In this document: positions 50,301-57,324 of the stretch, piece by piece | Layout of the letters: each line of letters starts with the position of its first letter | Numbering within the stretch: the first letter of the stretch is position 1 | Assembly: GCA_963781595.1 (NCBI GenBank) | Contig: CAWAGG010000006.1 | Span: 682,001 to 746,000 of the forward strand | From: JBEDUK01 sp963781595 | GTDB lineage: Bacteria; Actinomycetota; UBA4738 | DNA length: 64,000 nt | Direction: 5' to 3' | The notes under the pieces: generated by a model | Database searches by the model: none | What the model saw: the letters and a program-made list of their open reading frames with translations, nothing else | Told to the model about the DNA's origin: nothing | Made by a program: the position numbers and the translations under genes

Positions 50301-52494
50301 GGGTGACCCGGCCAGCCGATCCGTAGACGTTGTGCGCGACGTCGTTGCCGTTCTGGTCGGTGACGGTCTTTAGCAGGTCCGGGATCCCGCCACCGTCCGA
50401 GGTCGTCGTGTACGCGTATTCGGTCGTGTTGCCCCGCAGGTCCGTCACCTGGTCCAGGCGACCCGATCCGTCGTAGTGGTAGTCCACCTCCCGCGAGAGC
50501 GGCAGGTTCATCTCGATCAGGCGTCCGCTCGAGTACGTGAGCGTCGCGGACCAGGTGGAGCCGTTGCCGTTGATCGCCGACATCCGTCCGCTCGAGTACG
50601 AGAACGTGAGCCCTTGCCCGTTGCGGTCGGCGATCGCCGTGATCTGACCCGTGGAGTTGAACGTCTGGGTCGTGAGGTCGTGCATCGTGAGCGTGTAGGT
50701 GCCGTTCGAGTTGCGCACGAGGCCGTCGCGCACCCCGACGTCGGGCTCGAACGCGAGCCCGGCCGTGCACGGCGACGTGCCGCTCGGGCAGGCGAAGCCC
50801 AGCTGTTGGCCGTCGCTCGTGTGCAGCGTGACGTCGCCGTCCCAGGTGACGCCCAGCCCGAGCCAGATGTTGTAGGTCGAGGTCCACCCCCGGCTCATGG
50901 GGATCGGCGTGCCCGATGTCGCGGTGCCGTCAGCGGAGTTGTAGCTGCGCACGAACGCGAAGGGCACCCCGATGTTCGGCATCGTCGCGTCGGTGAACGA
51001 CTCATAGAAGTTGCCGTTCGCGAGATTACATGGGTCACCCTGCATACCTGTTGGACCTCCATGATGCGCTGCATCAGTGCCACGAAGGCAGCCGAGTTGT
51101 TGTCCTATCGGAACAGCAGGGTTCGCGTTGTATCGTAGATACACCTGATCGATATTCGTCGGATCGGAGGCCACGAAGCCTCCCGAGCCGGCGTTGAACG
51201 CGACGTAGCGGCCGTCCGCGGAGGCGACGCCGAACGCGTCGACGAAGGCGAGTCCGACCGGCTCGCCGTCGACGTCGCTGTTGGCGACGTCGACGGCGGC
51301 GCTCTGGACGGCCGTAGTGCCGTCGAGCACGGTCCGAAGGTCCGTGATGAACAGGTCGGGCACGCTGTTGGAGTCGTTGCCGACGACGCGGTCGTCGTAA
51401 GTGCCGTGGATCAGGTAGCTCCCGTTCGCGGTGATCACGGGACGGTCGTCCGCGCCGCTGTTCTGCTGCGGACCGTGCGAGCCCACAGGCGAGCCGTCGG
51501 CTTCGCGCGAGGCGAGCACGACCGTGCCGGTGCTGAGGTCTTTCACGTAGTCCTCGTTGCACTTGCCGCCGCCCGAGTCGCACCCGGGCAGCGTGTAGCC
51601 GAGCTTGACCGACGGCGTGCTGAACGCGACGTAGCGTCCGTCCGGCGTGATGGACCCGGCGTTCGCGATCTTGTCCATCCCGTGGGTCGATCCGGACTCC
51701 TCGTAGGTGTCGACCTGGATCGTCGGCCCGCTCGGGAGCGTGCGCAGGAAGACGTCGGAGGAACCGGAGTTGCCGTCGGACAGGCTCGTGAGGTTCGTCG
51801 CCTCGGATTCGAACAGCACCTCGCCGCCGTCGCTGGTGAACGCCGGGATCGTAGGCAGCAGGCTGTCGGCGTTCCCGGGCGTGCTGGTCGTGCTGATCGA
51901 TACGAGCGATGGCGTGGACGAGGACTGCACGCCGCGCGCGAAGACGTTCGTGTGCCCGTTGGTGCCCGAGACGAAGTTCGTCGCGGCCGAGGTGAACGCG
52001 ACGTCGGAGCCGTCCGGGGAGATCCTGGGGTTCGTGCTGTCCGCGTCGCCGGGCGTCGGCGGGGTCCCGGACACTGCCGAGACCCGCACGATCGTCCCCG
52101 ACTGCAGGTCCTTGACGTAGGCCTCCCAGTGGTGCGCGGAGCCGCCGTTGCTCACCAGCGCGTCGTTCTTGGACTGGAACGCGACGTAGCGCCCGTCGGC
52201 GGAGATCGACGGGTTCGTCGATGGGCACGTCGTGGCGTTGCTGCACGTGACGTCGCTGACGGCGCTCGTGGTCCCGCCGAGCGTGTCGCGGACGTAGACG
52301 TTCTGGATCGCGGTCGACGGTCCGGCGCTGACGACGTTCGGAGCCGTCGAGCTGAACGCGACGTAACGGCCGTCGTCGGAGATCGACTGGTTGCCCGTCG
52401 TGTAGTCATCCTGATTGATGTTGTCGCCGACCGGAACGTCGTCCTTGTCGAGCGAGGCCACGGCGGTCCAGGCGCCCATCGCGTCCGACGTGAT
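47389..52494 (-). CDS. RHS/YD-repeat protein with N-terminal TolB-like propeller, 5'-truncated
   Basis: About 1700 residues remain. The first 450 or so form a TolB/WD40-like propeller with repeated units ending SDDGRYVAFSS, SADGRYVAFQS and SPDGSDVAFTS. A DUF6531-like region follows (DPCNLANGNFYESFTDATMP) and then a long series of YD repeats (YDADGNRTSM; YDEANDL; YDLDDRLTAV). The RHS core signature RARVYDPSLGRFNQADPLGS is followed by a C-terminal tip of about 130 residues (after PDPSGLCP) that would be the variable toxin. No start codon or signal peptide fits near 52494, where sequence switches to another RHS gene on the opposite strand. The N-terminus is therefore missing. Confidence 0.8.
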   Translation of the reverse strand: MTSDAMGAWTAVASLDKDDVPVGDNINQDDYTTGNQSISDDGRYVAFSSTAPNVVSAGPSTAIQNVYVRDTLGGTTSAVSDVTCSNATTCPSTNPSISADGRYVAFQSKNDALVSNGGSAHHWEAYVKDLQSGTIVRVSAVSGTPPTPGDADSTNPRISPDGSDVAFTSAATNFVSGTNGHTNVFARGVQSSSTPSLVSISTTSTPGNADSLLPTIPAFTSDGGEVLFESEATNLTSLSDGNSGSSDVFLRTLPSGPTIQVDTYEESGSTHGMDKIANAGSITPDGRYVAFSTPSVKLGYTLPGCDSGGGKCNEDYVKDLSTGTVVLASREADGSPVGSHGPQQNSGADDRPVITANGSYLIHGTYDDRVVGNDSNSVPDLFITDLRTVLDGTTAVQSAAVDVANSDVDGEPVGLAFVDAFGVASADGRYVAFNAGSGGFVASDPTNIDQVYLRYNANPAVPIGQQLGCLRGTDAAHHGGPTGMQGDPCNLANGNFYESFTDATMPNIGVPFAFVRSYNSADGTATSGTPIPMSRGWTSTYNIWLGLGVTWDGDVTLHTSDGQQLGFACPSGTSPCTAGLAFEPDVGVRDGLVRNSNGTYTLTMHDLTTQTFNSTGQITAIADRNGQGLTFSYSSGRMSAINGNGSTWSATLTYSSGRLIEMNLPLSREVDYHYDGSGRLDQVTDLRGNTTEYAYTTTSDGGGIPDLLKTVTDQNGNDVAHNVYGSAGRVTQQTDARGNDMYFDWDPKTQTATFTDARGHDWSYTYSDGALQQVEDPYGDLTIYGYDGDLNGTTTTVCRDGCAGEAHAIGECPAGATCYLTIDVYDSDGNFVEHDADASLGDVETWEYNHPENTLKDFTDGRGLVTRYEYDSDGNLTCTLLPSVPSGTTCSATSQAYKVTYAPDGTTGLPTSMTDPNGSTTSYGYDAMGDLTSLTTDLGNATRYCYDAGGRMTHMIDPRAPGTETCSNLGTHTWDYGYDDANHLTSVEDPVANQTSYGFDPVGNLTSRTDGNTHVVHYDYDEANDLACVIGPDSAATTCGAAPSTSLTSYDYDEDGNMTSRTDAEGRTWDYDYDDADRLTSTTSPRSKAWSYSYWDDGLVHVKTLPSTGTATYGYDAAARLDSIDYSGSATPDASFAYDADGNRTSMTTGSNVTSYQYDTLNEACWIYAGSYSNVCSSPHSGSFTYEYYPGSQLKKVTFPDGAIRGYAYDDDDRLCALRLGSVPSGWSGGMATRYAYDEANDLTTKTEPTANGYVATLTYDLDDRLTAVSNASGGTTLSSYSFGSLDGVGNPASLTALSAGSTATTYYTYDAYDRLTGSCTASGCSGSWLGKTYAYDHVGNRTSMVAHGAANTTTTYRYNDDDQLCWTYVGTSSNTCSSTPSGGTTYTFEDNGNETAAGSTSYAYDLANRMTSATVSGTTTNYTYDGDGNRLQAATTGGSTTNYRWDTNQPLALLATEADGSGSTLRDYAHGQGLDSMTTGAGSTYYDHLDAYGNVANITTSGGATRWTYAYDAFGVATSATSSGGSPPTNVMRFNGQLLDSASSLYDLRARVYDPSLGRFNQADPLGSAHASPLTSPYPYGDNQPLTQPDPSGLCPNLSAACDALGQLYSAAYDTMDFYRAGGPCHGTAVRLIIPGIALDCLRIFPKHNPTETVAWAFVARYVGVTGDPAEILDVYTGLARDEWSQQVCFFALRPDRGRR

Positions 52495-52533
52495 GTGTGC
52501 GCCGTGGTGCGCGCGGAGCGGCGGCCTCGCCCG

Positions 52534-53946
52534 GGAGGCGGCTCCAACTACGGCTACGGCTACGACGGCGCCGGGAACCGGACGTCCATCGCTCAGACGA
52601 GCCACACGACGATCACGGTGTCCTACGACTCGGCCGGGCTCCTCGATCACGCGGACCAGGGCTCGGCCCACACGAACTACACGACCGACGAATCCGGGCG
52701 CCTGACGGCCGTGAGCGGATCGAACCCGGTCGAGGGAACCGTCACCGACGCGCTCACCTACGACACGTGGGGACGCCTCACCCAGGCCGTGCCCTCCTCC
52801 GGCACGATCACGTACTACGTCGACCCGATCGACCGCACGGTCGCGCGCATCGCCGGGTCCACCACGACGACGAACGCCTACGTGGGCACCGGCGAGCAGG
52901 TCGCGACCGCCCTCACCGGCACGACCACGACGAGCTACGCCTGGACCCCCGGAGGACCTTACGCCCAGAAGGTCGGAAGCTCGGGGAACGTCCGCTACCC
53001 ACTCACGAACCTCCACTCCGACATCGTCGGGCTCGTCAGCGACAACGGGACGCCGGTCGGATCCCAGGGCTACGGTGCGTGGGGGGACCGTCGCTCCGGG
53101 GACACCTCGGGCGAGCAGTCGGCGCTCGGCTACCAGGGCGATCCGACCGACGCCTCGACGGGCCTGGTCGACATGGTGGCTCGGAACTACGACCCCTCGC
53201 TCGGGCGGTTCACCAGCCAGGATCCGCTGTTCGGCGACCAGTCGCACCCCACCAGCCTGAACGGGTTCACCTACGGCTACGACGACCCGGTGAGCCTGAC
53301 CGACCCGGATGGCCTGTGCCCGTGGGGCTACGTGTGCATCGACGGGGTGTACTACAAGACCTGGCGTTACCACCCGCAGTGGGCCACGTCGCACTCGATC
53401 TCCTACGACTCGATCTGGAACCCGACCGCGGCCCAGCAGCGGTACATCGCCAGCTTCACGGCGCCTCCACCACCGCCTGCACCGCCGCCGCCACCACCCA
53501 CGGCCGTGAAGCCTTCAAGTGGATGTGGGTTCCTCGGGCTGAGCTGCGCCGGGCGGGCTGCATCGAACGCGTGGCACGCTACGACGCACGTTGTTGGTAG
53601 CGGCCTGAAATGGGCCTGGGATAATAGGTGGCTGATTGGAGGGCTAGCCGTCTCAGCGACCTGCATCGTCCAACCGGAGTTATGCTTGTTTGCCGGTGCT
53701 GCACTCTTCGTAGCCAAGGAGGGTGAAGTAGTGCATCAGAACGGGGGGCTTCGGGCCGTAACATCGGGGAGGTTCTGGGCGGATACTGGGTGGAACGCGG
53801 TGAGCTCTTGGGTATTCGCTTCGGCCGGCGCTGGCGCGTCAGCGATACCAGGGGCGATCGGCTACGTCATCCGCGGGGAAATGGAGGTACCGAACATGGT
53901 ATGTAGCCTGAATGGTCGGTGCTCCTCGCCTCAATACCCACGATGA
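52534..53946 (+). CDS. RHS-repeat protein C-terminal part, 5'-truncated
   Basis: About 470 residues starting abruptly with YD repeats (NYGYGYDGAGNRTSIAQTSH; YDSAGLLDHADQG). The RHS core (VARNYDPSLGRFTSQDPLFG) is followed by PDGLCPWGYVCIDG, a Pro-rich linker (APPPPPAPPPPPPTAVKPSS) and a C-terminal region with two hydrophobic segments (NRWLIGGLAVSATCIVQPEL; AVSSWVFASAGAGASAIPGA). The tip after the core may be a membrane-acting toxin. No start codon is present where homology begins, and it abuts the other RHS gene head-to-head. It probably cannot be expressed as a complete protein from here. The downstream gene overlaps its 3' end. Confidence 0.75.
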   Translation, partial: GGGSNYGYGYDGAGNRTSIAQTSHTTITVSYDSAGLLDHADQGSAHTNYTTDESGRLTAVSGSNPVEGTVTDALTYDTWGRLTQAVPSSGTITYYVDPIDRTVARIAGSTTTTNAYVGTGEQVATALTGTTTTSYAWTPGGPYAQKVGSSGNVRYPLTNLHSDIVGLVSDNGTPVGSQGYGAWGDRRSGDTSGEQSALGYQGDPTDASTGLVDMVARNYDPSLGRFTSQDPLFGDQSHPTSLNGFTYGYDDPVSLTDPDGLCPWGYVCIDGVYYKTWRYHPQWATSHSISYDSIWNPTAAQQRYIASFTAPPPPPAPPPPPPTAVKPSSGCGFLGLSCAGRAASNAWHATTHVVGSGLKWAWDNRWLIGGLAVSATCIVQPELCLFAGAALFVAKEGEVVHQNGGLRAVTSGRFWADTGWNAVSSWVFASAGAGASAIPGAIGYVIRGEMEVPNMVCSLNGRCSSPQYPR

Positions 53947-54439
53947 GGATGACCGGAGAGTGAGACCTGCTGCCGCGCCCGTCAAGTATCAGTATCGGCC
54001 TGGTGCGATAGGCATCGCCTGTCTGGGAGTCGCGCTATTCGGGATTATGATGGCATACGCGCTCGCGGCGAATGATGCCGGTGAGGCGACGCTGGACGCC
54101 GCTGTGGGTATCCTTGCTGCTGGCTTCTTCCTCGGCCGCGGCGCGCGGTCCGGCGTGATTGTCAAGGACAGGAGCGTCGCGATTATCAATCCGACCCGAA
54201 CGATTCGTTTGCAATGCGACGACATAGTGCATGTGTCGTTGGGTTCGACCTTCTACTATCCCAAGGTCGCCTTCGCTGAACTTCGCGATGGCAGGGTCAT
54301 TCGGATCTTCGGAATCCAAGGGCCGGGACCGTTGATTCGGCCACACAGTCAAGCTGCAGAGGATCTGGTCCAACGGCTGAACGATCAGCTCACAAGATGC
54401 CGAGGGCAAGCGGGCGAAGGACATGATGAGCGGCGTTGA
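53912..54439 (+). CDS. Membrane protein with PH-like domain, possible RHS immunity protein
   Basis: A protein of up to 175 residues with two transmembrane helices (AIGIACLGVALFGIMMAYAL; TLDAAVGILAAGFFLG) and a C-terminal beta-rich domain (GVIVKDRSVAIINPTRTIRL; VHVSLGSTFYYPKVAFAELR) resembling bacterial PH domains. The ATG at 53912 overlaps the RHS gene by 35 bases; a GTG at 53960 is an alternative start. The base composition is visibly less GC-rich than the housekeeping genes. The location directly after an RHS tip suggests an immunity role, but no family is recognised. Confidence 0.5.
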   Translation: MVGAPRLNTHDEDDRRVRPAAAPVKYQYRPGAIGIACLGVALFGIMMAYALAANDAGEATLDAAVGILAAGFFLGRGARSGVIVKDRSVAIINPTRTIRLQCDDIVHVSLGSTFYYPKVAFAELRDGRVIRIFGIQGPGPLIRPHSQAAEDLVQRLNDQLTRCRGQAGEGHDERR

Positions 54440-54491
54440 GGAGGTCTCCGTTGGCTTCTGAGGCCGCCGCATCTCCCGGGTACCCCGGGCC

Positions 54492-54776
54492 TTGACTAGC
54501 AAAGCTCGTCGGGTGGCCAGGGTTGTCCTACCGGACCTCGACGTCATGAAGCTTCGGCGCTACGCCGAGGCGAAGGTGGCAGGTGCACTTCCACGATCGG
54601 ATCCGGAATCGAGGTCGAGGTCCGTAGGCGCGCCGTCACCATCCGTCGTGCGTCGGCCCCCCTTGGCGGCCGAACTACGGGCCAGGGTGGAGCTGCACCA
54701 TGTGCTCGGTTCCCCACGACCCTCCACCGGCCTGTGGACGCTCTACGGGTCGGACCGGAACCAACGCTGGATGTAG
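54492..54776 (+). pseudogene. Decayed DUF3024-like gene
   Basis: The frame starts VLPDLDVMKLRRYAEAKVAG and ends TGLWTLYGSDRNQRWM. These are the two ends of the DUF3024 pattern (conserved W-x-LY-x2-DRN-x-RW). The middle is out of frame: a conserved CARF-type segment appears in another frame at about 54700. It overlaps the IS481 transposase stop region and was probably damaged when that element inserted. Confidence 0.4.
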
Positions 54777-56060
54777 CGGTTGCCCGCCCGGTAGGTCCTT
54801 CCGGCGAAGCTCACCGAGCCCGAGGGGTCCACCTTGCGCAGGACCTCCGCCCCTGCGGTGGGTCGAGCTGGTCTCGACGCCGTGGCCCGCCGATCCATCC
54901 GGTCGTCATCCTGCGCCAGGTGTCGCCGGGCGTGGGTGGCGACCACGACCCCATCGTGGGTGACGTGGAGCAGTCCGTCGGCTGATTCCACCACCACGAC
55001 CTGCCCCGCCAGGTGCCGCCCCACGTGGTAGCGGTGCGTGAGGATGCTGATCCTGCCCGCGCGGTCCACCCGGCGCGCGACGCTGTGCACCGGGGGAGGC
55101 GGCACCTCCTCGGCGAGGGCGTCCGGTGAGACGATCTCGGCCGGGGGCCGCTCGAAGAGCTCGAAGCGTCGGATCGGTGCGACGTCGCCGATCGCCTGGT
55201 GCTCCCGGTCGTGGTTGTAGTGCGCCACCCATCCGTCCAGCTCGGCCTGGGCGGCCTCGATCGACACGAACGTCCGGCCGTCGAAGAGCTCCTTCCGCAT
55301 CGTCTTGTGCAGCCGCTCGATCTTGCCCGTGGTGGTGGGTGAGTACGGAGCGGTCAGGAGGTGGCGGATCCCGTTGCCCCAGGCAGATCCGGTCGAAGGC
55401 CACGGTCCCGGGCCGGGGACCGAGCCTGCCGGTGAACACCTTGTCGCCCTCGGTGAGGATCTGCTCGGGGACCCCGTGACGCTCCAGGGCCTCCAGGAGC
55501 GCATCGCACACCGGCCTGGCCGTCGCTCGGAGGACCAGCGTGGCGATCACGCAGAACCGGGAGTGGTCGTCGATCCCGGTGATCACCTTGCACTCGGTGC
55601 CGTCGTCGAGGAACACCCCGCCCATCACGTCCATCTGCCACAGCTCCATCGGTCGGGAGCGCTCCCAGCGCTTGTAGTCGCTCGGTCGGCGCCGGCGGGG
55701 CTTGGGGGAGATCAGCCGGTGCCGCACCAGGCACCGGTAGATCGCCGAGCGCGACGGAGGATCGTCCATCTCCCTGCGCAGCTTGGAGCCGATCGTGCGG
55801 GGGCCCCACCCGGGATGGGCCCTGCGAAGCGCCACGATCTCGGCCTCGATCTCCGGAGCCGTCTGGTGGGGACACCGGTCGGGCCTCGAGCTGCGGTCCG
55901 CGAGCGCGCCGAGGCCTTCGGTCGCGTAGCGGACCAACCACCGGTGGACCGTCCGTCGATCGACGCCGTAGCGGATGGCGACGTCGGTGATCTTCGCGCC
56001 GTCGAGCGCCTCCCGCACCGCCAGGTAGCGCTGCTCAACCACCGACAGCTCCGTGAGCAT
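54743..56060 (-). CDS. IS481-family transposase, single frameshift
   Basis: A transposase of about 438 residues. The N-terminal helix-turn-helix (YLAVREALDGAKITDVAIRY; VDRRTVHRWLVRYATEGL) precedes an rve domain with ELWQMDVMGGVF, IDDHSRFCV and the Glu in TTTGKIERLHKTM. A Mu-transposase-like C-terminal beta domain follows (GRISILTHRYHVGRHLAGQV). A one-base insertion near 55376 (CTGGGGCAACGGG) interrupts the frame; removing it joins FDRICLG to NGIRHLLTAPYSP. The length minus one is divisible by three. The element's right end carries a set of direct repeats; the left end could not be fixed. Confidence 0.82.
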
Positions 56061-56126
56061 CTCGGGATCCTCCTTGGCTCGTCCCAGCGCAAGTGAAGAT
56101 CAGGACCGTGACTGATTGTGGAGCGG

Positions 56127-56214
56127 GTGGGACACACGTACCGGAGCCGGTGTCGCCCGGGTACCGGAGCCGGGTCGTGGAGTGGGACACGGCTACCGGA
56201 GCCGTTGTGGGACA
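56127..56214. repeat. Subterminal direct repeats at the IS481 right end
   Basis: TACCGGAGCCG occurs at 56139, 56162 and 56194, and GTGGGACA at 56127, 56182 and 56207. They lie between the transposase start and the tRNA. Such clusters are typical of transposase-binding sites near the end of an element. Confidence 0.5.
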
Positions 56215-56254
56215 GAGGTGCCGAACTCTCACAGGCGGAACCAAACCTGTTCGG

Positions 56255-56327
56255 TGCCCTCGGGGTGAATCGAACACCCGACACACGGTTTAGGAAACCG
56301 TTGCTCTATCCACTGAGCTACGAGGGC
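56255..56327 (-). tRNA. tRNA-Arg (anticodon CCT)
   Basis: A complete 73-base cloverleaf: acceptor GCCCTCG/CGAGGGC with discriminator A, D arm GCTC-AGTGGATA-GAGC, anticodon stem ACGGT/ACCGT around loop TTCCTAA, variable loop GTGTC and T arm GGGTG-TTCGATT-CACCC. The 3' CCA is not encoded. It reads AGG codons. The 3' half is the right attachment site of the genomic island. Confidence 0.95.
56279..56298. repeat. Right copy of 20-bp att core
   Basis: CGACACACGGTTTAGGAAAC, identical to 37421-37440, lies within the intact tRNA-Arg(CCT). Confidence 0.85.
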
Positions 56328-56502
56328 CGAGGGCGGGGCATGCAGAGAACATGGTACGAAACGCGGCTGAGCAGCGCCGATGAGTGATGGATCATCCGCG
56401 CGGAGGTCCGCCCGCGCGTGGTCGCACCCCACGGTGAGGAGGCGAGCGTCAGGGCACGTGGTCGATCGGTCGGGGTGAAAGAGCGGAAGAAGATCGGCCG
56501 CC

Positions 56503-57199
56503 TCAGGCGGCGGACAGGATGGCTCTGCGTCGCTCGTAGTGCTCGAGCAACGCGAGGGAGTTCACCATCAGCGCGTAGCCGAGCAGGTTCACGAGCTGAC
56601 GGGCGTGGCCGAGGGAATGCGCCCTGCCGGGCCACATCGAGTCCACGAGGTCGCGGTTGATGGACTCGGCGTCGTTCCGCGTTCCATACAGCCGATGGAA
56701 GTCCGGGTCGGACTGCAGGATCGGTCGGACGTTCTCGGTCCGGTTGAACGTCCTGCTCAGGTCGGAGGAGTTCCCGTGCAGACGGACCGTGACGGTTCCT
56801 CCGGAGGGGAGGCGTGGTCGTTGTACCAGCGGTAGGTTCCGGCCTTGTCCCTCAGCCGATGGGTCCCGATCCGCGGCAGCTCGACCAAGGTGAGGTCACC
56901 CCCGTCGGTGAGCTCCCCGATCCCGATCGCACCGGCGAGGGGCAAAGCCGTACGGTCGCGGGGGGGCCGTCCGGGAGACGGACGACCTTGTCCTCCACGT
57001 ACACGCTCTTCTCGACCCGGCGCCCATCGGTTCGCCTGGGCTTCGTCGAACCCTTCTCGGCGGCCGCCACCTTGTTCACCGGCATCAGCCCTATAGCTCG
57101 CGGAGGAGCACCTGGTGGCGCACACCCCGCAGGGTGGTGATCGTAGACGAAGCCATGGGCTCCCGGCATCAACGCGGCGAGCCGCCGGAAGCACGCCAT
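56503..57199 (-). pseudogene. Decayed DDE-type transposase (C-terminal portion)
   Basis: On the minus strand, phrases of one transposase are spread over several frames: ALMPGAHGFVYDHH, LMPVNKVAAAEKGSTKPRRT, GRRVEKSVYVEDKVVRLPDG, IGELTDGGDLTLVELPRIGT, then LYGTRNDAESINRDLVDSMW and RQLVNLLGYALMVNSLAL, ending ILSAA at the stop 56503. The order is correct, but at least three shifts break it and the N-terminus is missing. It lies just outside the island next to the tRNA, a frequent target for such debris. Confidence 0.55.
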
Positions 57200-57324
57200 C
57201 GCTCCGGCCGGTCTGTTCGCCCCCCCGAACTAGGGCCGGGGAACCCCTCCATGGCACCGGTGCCGAGGCGATGGTTGACGTTGACGCCAAGGGATAGTCC
57301 TTCGCCGCCAAGAGGGGACGACCG

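Larger units (their letters stand above)
37397..56327. mobile_element. Genomic island integrated at tRNA-Arg(CCT)
   Basis: About 18.9 kb lie between an intact tRNA-Arg(CCT) at 56255-56327 and a 3' tRNA fragment at 37397-37440. The two share the 20-base core GTTTCCTAAACCGTGTGTCG (minus strand). The geometry fits: the intact tRNA's 3' end faces the island, and the displaced 3' fragment lies at the far end in the same orientation. Cargo includes a phage-like HTH gene, a ParB-methyltransferase, IS3- and IS481-type elements, a ubiquitin-like conjugation operon, a toxin-antitoxin pair and two RHS genes. No integrase is seen, so the element is probably immobile or partly deleted. Confidence 0.72.

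Noticed and set aside
51406..52533. Upstream extension of the plus-strand RHS frame
   Set aside because: It lies antisense to the propeller of the minus-strand RHS gene and shows no RHS pattern.
52495..53394. Extension of the minus-strand RHS frame by 300 codons
   Set aside because: The extension is antisense to the plus-strand RHS gene and is Val/Arg/Gly-rich without propeller or repeat motifs, so it is not a real N-terminus.
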